From: Autumnicola psychrophila
GTDB lineage: Bacteria; Bacteroidota; Bacteroidia; Flavobacteriales; Flavobacteriaceae
Reading direction: 5' to 3'
NCBI RefSeq assembly: GCF_031846645.1
Contig: NZ_JAVRHN010000001.1
Span: 1 to 64,000, forward strand
Length of the DNA: 64,000 bases
The position numbers and the translations under genes are program-made. Below, piece after piece: positions 61,027-64,000 of the stretch. The notes under the pieces were generated by a model. The model worked only from the letters and a program-made list of their open reading frames with translations, was not told the DNA's origin and ran no database searches. How positions within the stretch are numbered: position 1 is the stretch's first letter; every line of letters begins with the position of its first letter.

Positions 61027-62646
61027 CTAGACTTTGGCTAATTCATCCAGTTGCTTCTTAGCAGTAGAAGCTACGTGTGAGGTATTTGCTCTTCCACTTG
61101 GATCCAAATCTGCCTGCCATTTAGGAACCCATCTCTTCACTGTTTTAGCTGCACTTTCCTGTGGAAAGTGGCTATGGAAGATTTCCCTGTAGAAGTAAGC
61201 TTCTTTTGTCGCAGGTGTATTGTGAGGGAATCTTGTTGCTGCTTCTGCCATTTGATCATCAGTTACATGCGCAGCTGCATATGCTATAAGTTCATCTATC
61301 CAGTTATAACCTACACCGTCGCTAAATTGCTCTTTTTGTCTCCATAAAACCTCATCAGGAAGGAAAGGACGCTCCGGAGTATCAAAAGCTTTCCGAAGAA
61401 TGTACTTTTCAACACCATCATATGTGCTTGGCATTTTCTCTTTTGGTTCTGTCTCTATAGCTGTTTTTAGAAATTGTTTATCCAGGAAGGGAACACGTGC
61501 TTCAAGGCCGTGTGCCATTGTAGATTTATCTGCCCTTAAACAATCTGCAGTAGCAAGTCGCTGTACTCTTCTTATTGTTTCTTTCTGAAATTCTTCAGGA
61601 GAAGGAGCATTTTTAAAATATAAATATCCTCCAAAAATCTCGTCTGCACCCTCGCCAGAAAGTACTACTTTCACACCCTTATCTGCTATCCCTTTGGAAA
61701 GAAAGTACATTGGCGTACTTGCCCTAATAGAAGTAACATCGTAAGTCTCCAGGTGCCATACAAGCTTTTTAAGAATTTCTATTCCTTCTTCAACAGTAAA
61801 GTATAGTTCCGTATGTTCTGTTCCTAAGAACTCAGCAACTTTTCTGGCCGCTATTAAATCTGGAGCAGTTTCATCCAGACCTATAGAAAAGGAATGTAAT
61901 TTTTGATCTGTTCCTTCAAGCAATCTTGCCGCAATAGAAGAAGTCAATGAAGAATCAAGACCACCGCTCAATAACACTCCTAACGGAACATCTGCCATTA
62001 AACGTTTTTTTGTAGCCGCAATTAAACTTTCTCTCAATTTTGTTAGATCCAGTTTTTCTGTGCCTTTTTTGTAATCGTACCAGTCCGGAGTGTAATATTC
62101 AACAAAACCTGTTTCGGGAGTGTAGTAATGTCCAGGAGGAAATGCTGCAAAGTTCGAGCATTGATCTGCTAAAGCCTTCATTTCACTTGCAAACCAAATA
62201 GCTCCGTCATCATCTGTACCGTAATATAAAGGCTTTACACCAATTGGATCACGGGCAGCAATAAAATCCTTACCATCTATTACCACAAAAGAAAATACCC
62301 CATCCAGCTTATCTAAAAAATCATAGCCGTATTCTTCATACAAATGCACTATAACTTCAGAATCTCCTGTAGTACGGAACTGGTGATCTTTTAATTCATT
62401 TTTTCTAAGTTCCGCATGATTATATATTTCACCATTATGTATCATCCAGGCAGTTGATGTACCCTGGATTGGTTGTTTTCCTGTTTCTAAATCTACAATA
62501 GAAAGTCTTTCGTGACTTAATACATAACCTTCTTCGGTTATATGAACATCACTTTCGTCCGGCCCGCGGTGAGACATCCTCTTAGACAGGCTGCTTACTT
62601 TCTCTTTACTTAATCGATCTCCGATTACTGCTAAAATTCCACACAT
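61027..62646 (-). CDS. asnB: Asparagine synthetase B, glutamine-hydrolysing
   Basis: A 539-aa enzyme that makes asparagine from aspartate, ATP and glutamine. The start must be at 62646, giving MCGILAVIG, because Cys2 becomes the N-terminal nucleophile of the glutaminase domain; the nine codons upstream in the frame would block it. RMSHRGPDESD near 32 and the synthetase P-loop VLLSGGLDSSLTSSIAARL near 230 are intact. A TATTTG-type promoter element (CATATTTG, 62671-62678) upstream agrees with this start. Confidence 0.95.
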   Translation of the reverse strand: MCGILAVIGDRLSKEKVSSLSKRMSHRGPDESDVHITEEGYVLSHERLSIVDLETGKQPIQGTSTAWMIHNGEIYNHAELRKNELKDHQFRTTGDSEVIVHLYEEYGYDFLDKLDGVFSFVVIDGKDFIAARDPIGVKPLYYGTDDDGAIWFASEMKALADQCSNFAAFPPGHYYTPETGFVEYYTPDWYDYKKGTEKLDLTKLRESLIAATKKRLMADVPLGVLLSGGLDSSLTSSIAARLLEGTDQKLHSFSIGLDETAPDLIAARKVAEFLGTEHTELYFTVEEGIEILKKLVWHLETYDVTSIRASTPMYFLSKGIADKGVKVVLSGEGADEIFGGYLYFKNAPSPEEFQKETIRRVQRLATADCLRADKSTMAHGLEARVPFLDKQFLKTAIETEPKEKMPSTYDGVEKYILRKAFDTPERPFLPDEVLWRQKEQFSDGVGYNWIDELIAYAAAHVTDDQMAEAATRFPHNTPATKEAYFYREIFHSHFPQESAAKTVKRWVPKWQADLDPSGRANTSHVASTAKKQLDELAKV

Positions 62647-62915
62647 GACATTTTCGTTATTAGTTCGATACAAATATGCACCGAAGCTTACAGTTTTTAA
62701 AACCTTAATTATAAATTAGTTTCATCTGAAAACATCAAATAAAACATTTGTACCTAAAAGATAGTTCACGCACCAGTATTACTTATAAAAAATTACAGAT
62801 GTAAATATTTTGTATTTTAACAGCATCTAAATAAATTTTTAACATAAAAGACTCCACAGCTAGAGTACCTTTAGAGAAGATATAGAAATAGTTAACAGTA
62901 AAATTAAAACAAGCA

Positions 62916-63473
62916 ATGAAAACGATATTAATAGCAGCATTCGGACTAACACTTACATTTGGAAATTTAAATGCGCAGGAAGAAAATATGAGCACTCCTA
63001 ATTTCTCAAAAATGGACTCCAGTCCTATGGATCTTGCCCTGTACCGGGACACAAGTGAGGAACCTGTAGCAAGGGTTATATATAGCCGCCCACAAAAAAG
63101 AGATCGGGAAGTGTTTGGAAAGCTGGTACCTTATGGAGAAGTATGGCGAACCGGAGCCAACGAGGCAACAGAATTGACCCTTTACAAGGATATGCAGGTA
63201 GCCGGAGAAAAAATTCCGCAGGGAACTTATACGCTTTACACTATTCCAAATGAGAACGAATGGACTGTAATACTTAACAGAAAAACACTCACCTGGGGCG
63301 CTTACGAATATTCAAGCGAACAAGACCTTGTAAGGATTAATGTACCTGTAAGAAGAGCTCCAAATGATATTGAGGCTTTGTCCATGGCATTTCAGGAATC
63401 TGGAAATGGTGCCGACCTTTTAATAGGATGGGATGACAGTTACGTAAAGATTCCTTTTGAACCGGCAATGTGA
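62916..63473 (+). CDS. DUF2911 secreted protein
   Basis: A 185-aa protein with a signal peptide ending near residue 21 (FGNLNAQ). The DUF2911 core covers most of the rest: VIYSRPQKRDREVFGKLVPYGEVWRTGANEATELTL near 55-90, then GEKIPQGTYTLYTIPNENEWTVILNRK near 97 and WGAYEYSSEQDLVRINVPV near 127. Function unknown; the family is widespread in Bacteroidota. A strong terminator shared with queE follows. Confidence 0.9.
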   Translation: MKTILIAAFGLTLTFGNLNAQEENMSTPNFSKMDSSPMDLALYRDTSEEPVARVIYSRPQKRDREVFGKLVPYGEVWRTGANEATELTLYKDMQVAGEKIPQGTYTLYTIPNENEWTVILNRKTLTWGAYEYSSEQDLVRINVPVRRAPNDIEALSMAFQESGNGADLLIGWDDSYVKIPFEPAM

Positions 63474-63490
63474 AAATATTTTAAAAATTG

Positions 63491-63518
63491 AAAAAGCGCC
63501 CAAGAGGCGCTTTTTTTT
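63491..63518. terminator. Bidirectional terminator between DUF2911 gene and queE
   Basis: Arms AAAAAGCGCC (63491-63500) and GGCGCTTTTT (63506-63515), followed by T8. The queE stop codon overlaps its edge. Confidence 0.85.
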
Positions 63519-64000
63519 ATGGGATATTGAGATATTTATGCGTTTGCAATGAAACTTTCCATTTTGGATTTTTCATTACATAATCTACGATAAGCGGAAT
63601 CATTTTTTCCCTGTTGCTCCACTCCGGCTGCAGGTAAAGAATACAATTTTCACCAACTTTAGCTGCCTGCTCTTCCGCAAACTTTAGATCATGTTTATTA
63701 AAAACAATGACCTTCAGCTCATTGGCGGCAGCATACACCTCTTCTGTTGGCAGTTTTATTTTTTTTGGAGATAGACAAACCCAGTCCCACTCCCCGGTTA
63801 ATTTATAAGCTCCGGAAGTTTCGATGTGGGTTTTACAACCTTTATCTCTAAGGCTTTTCGTTAAAAGCGTCATATCCCACGTAAGCGGTTCTCCTCCCGT
63901 TATAACCACGGTATCACTACTTGCAGCTGCCTTTTCCACCATTTCACCAATATGCGTAGGTGGATGCACTCCGGCATCCCAACTCTCCTTAACGTCACAC
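63517..64000 (-). CDS. queE: 7-carboxy-7-deazaguanine synthase QueE, partial
   Basis: The 3' part of a radical-SAM gene that runs off the window at 64000. The visible 160 codons begin CDVKESWDAGVHPPTHIGEM, where the first Cys is the last cysteine of the cluster-binding CxxxCxxC-type motif. TGGEPLTWDM, THIETSGAYKL and LSPKKIKLP follow, and the C-terminus is VSLQTHKYLNIP. The enzyme makes the deazapurine precursor of queuosine. The 5' end and the first cysteines are outside the window. Confidence 0.9.
   Translation of the reverse strand, partial: CDVKESWDAGVHPPTHIGEMVEKAAASSDTVVITGGEPLTWDMTLLTKSLRDKGCKTHIETSGAYKLTGEWDWVCLSPKKIKLPTEEVYAAANELKVIVFNKHDLKFAEEQAAKVGENCILYLQPEWSNREKMIPLIVDYVMKNPKWKVSLQTHKYLNIP

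Noticed and set aside
61027..62673. Longer asnB starting at TTG 62673
   Set aside because: It would place nine residues before MCGIL and block the catalytic N-terminal cysteine; it also overlaps the promoter element.

Overview
The window looks like chromosome of a marine or soil Bacteroidota, most likely family Flavobacteriaceae. The evidence is SusC/SusD pairs, a hybrid two-component regulator, a type IX secretion C-terminal sorting signal, a fused SecDF, TAnnTTTG -7 promoter elements with few Shine-Dalgarno sequences, and ordinary flavobacterial housekeeping genes. No rRNA genes, CRISPR array, intact transposase or phage genes were found.

Region 1 (about 0-33 kb) is a single polysaccharide utilisation locus (PUL), all on the minus strand. 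In transcription order it runs: hybrid two-component sensor/regulator, SusC, SusD, an IPT/TIG surface glycan-binding lipoprotein, an alginate-lyase-superfamily lyase, a GH97 remnant, a heparinase II/III-type lyase, a GH28-like beta-helix enzyme, a DUF4861 lipoprotein, GH43, an alpha/beta-hydrolase lipoprotein, GH97, an unidentified beta-helix protein, GH127, GH88, a sugar-porter MFS transporter, KduI and KduD. It reads as a complete route. Oligosaccharides are bound and imported at the outer membrane and cut by lyases. Arabinose/galactose-type side chains are removed, GH88 opens the unsaturated uronate, MFS moves the product inward, and KduI/KduD take it towards 2-keto-3-deoxygluconate. There are no sulfatases, so the substrate is probably an unsulfated, uronic-acid-rich, arabinose/galactose-decorated glycan. 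The exact glycan cannot be named from sequence alone.

The whole PUL is bracketed by a 120-bp direct repeat (18-137 and 32925-33044, only three mismatches). The repeat contains the last 21 nt of a tRNA-Arg(ACG) gene plus its terminator. The right copy belongs to the intact tRNA gene; the left copy is only its 3' end. This is the layout of a tRNA-integrated genomic island of about 32.9 kb. A decayed ssb gene, a typical mobile-element passenger, sits against the right junction. No integrase is visible.

Region 2 (33-64 kb) is core chromosome: clpS, prmA, tpiA, folP-cdaA, an ABC exporter, truA, rpsT, two tRNA-Glu genes, proS, folE-cysS-yidD-lgt-DUF192, secDF, mdh, gyrB, asnB and the edge of queE. 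Several hairpin terminators and -7 promoter elements can be placed.

The most unusual item is at 52.9-53.55 kb, between the DUF192 gene and secDF. Six tandem units of about 103 bp (one of 91 bp) each carry a tiny open reading frame. Five are intact (24-26 codons, four of them exactly 26) and share the start MTI(I/F)GLR, an internal NQ and a conserved stop. I do not recognise this family.
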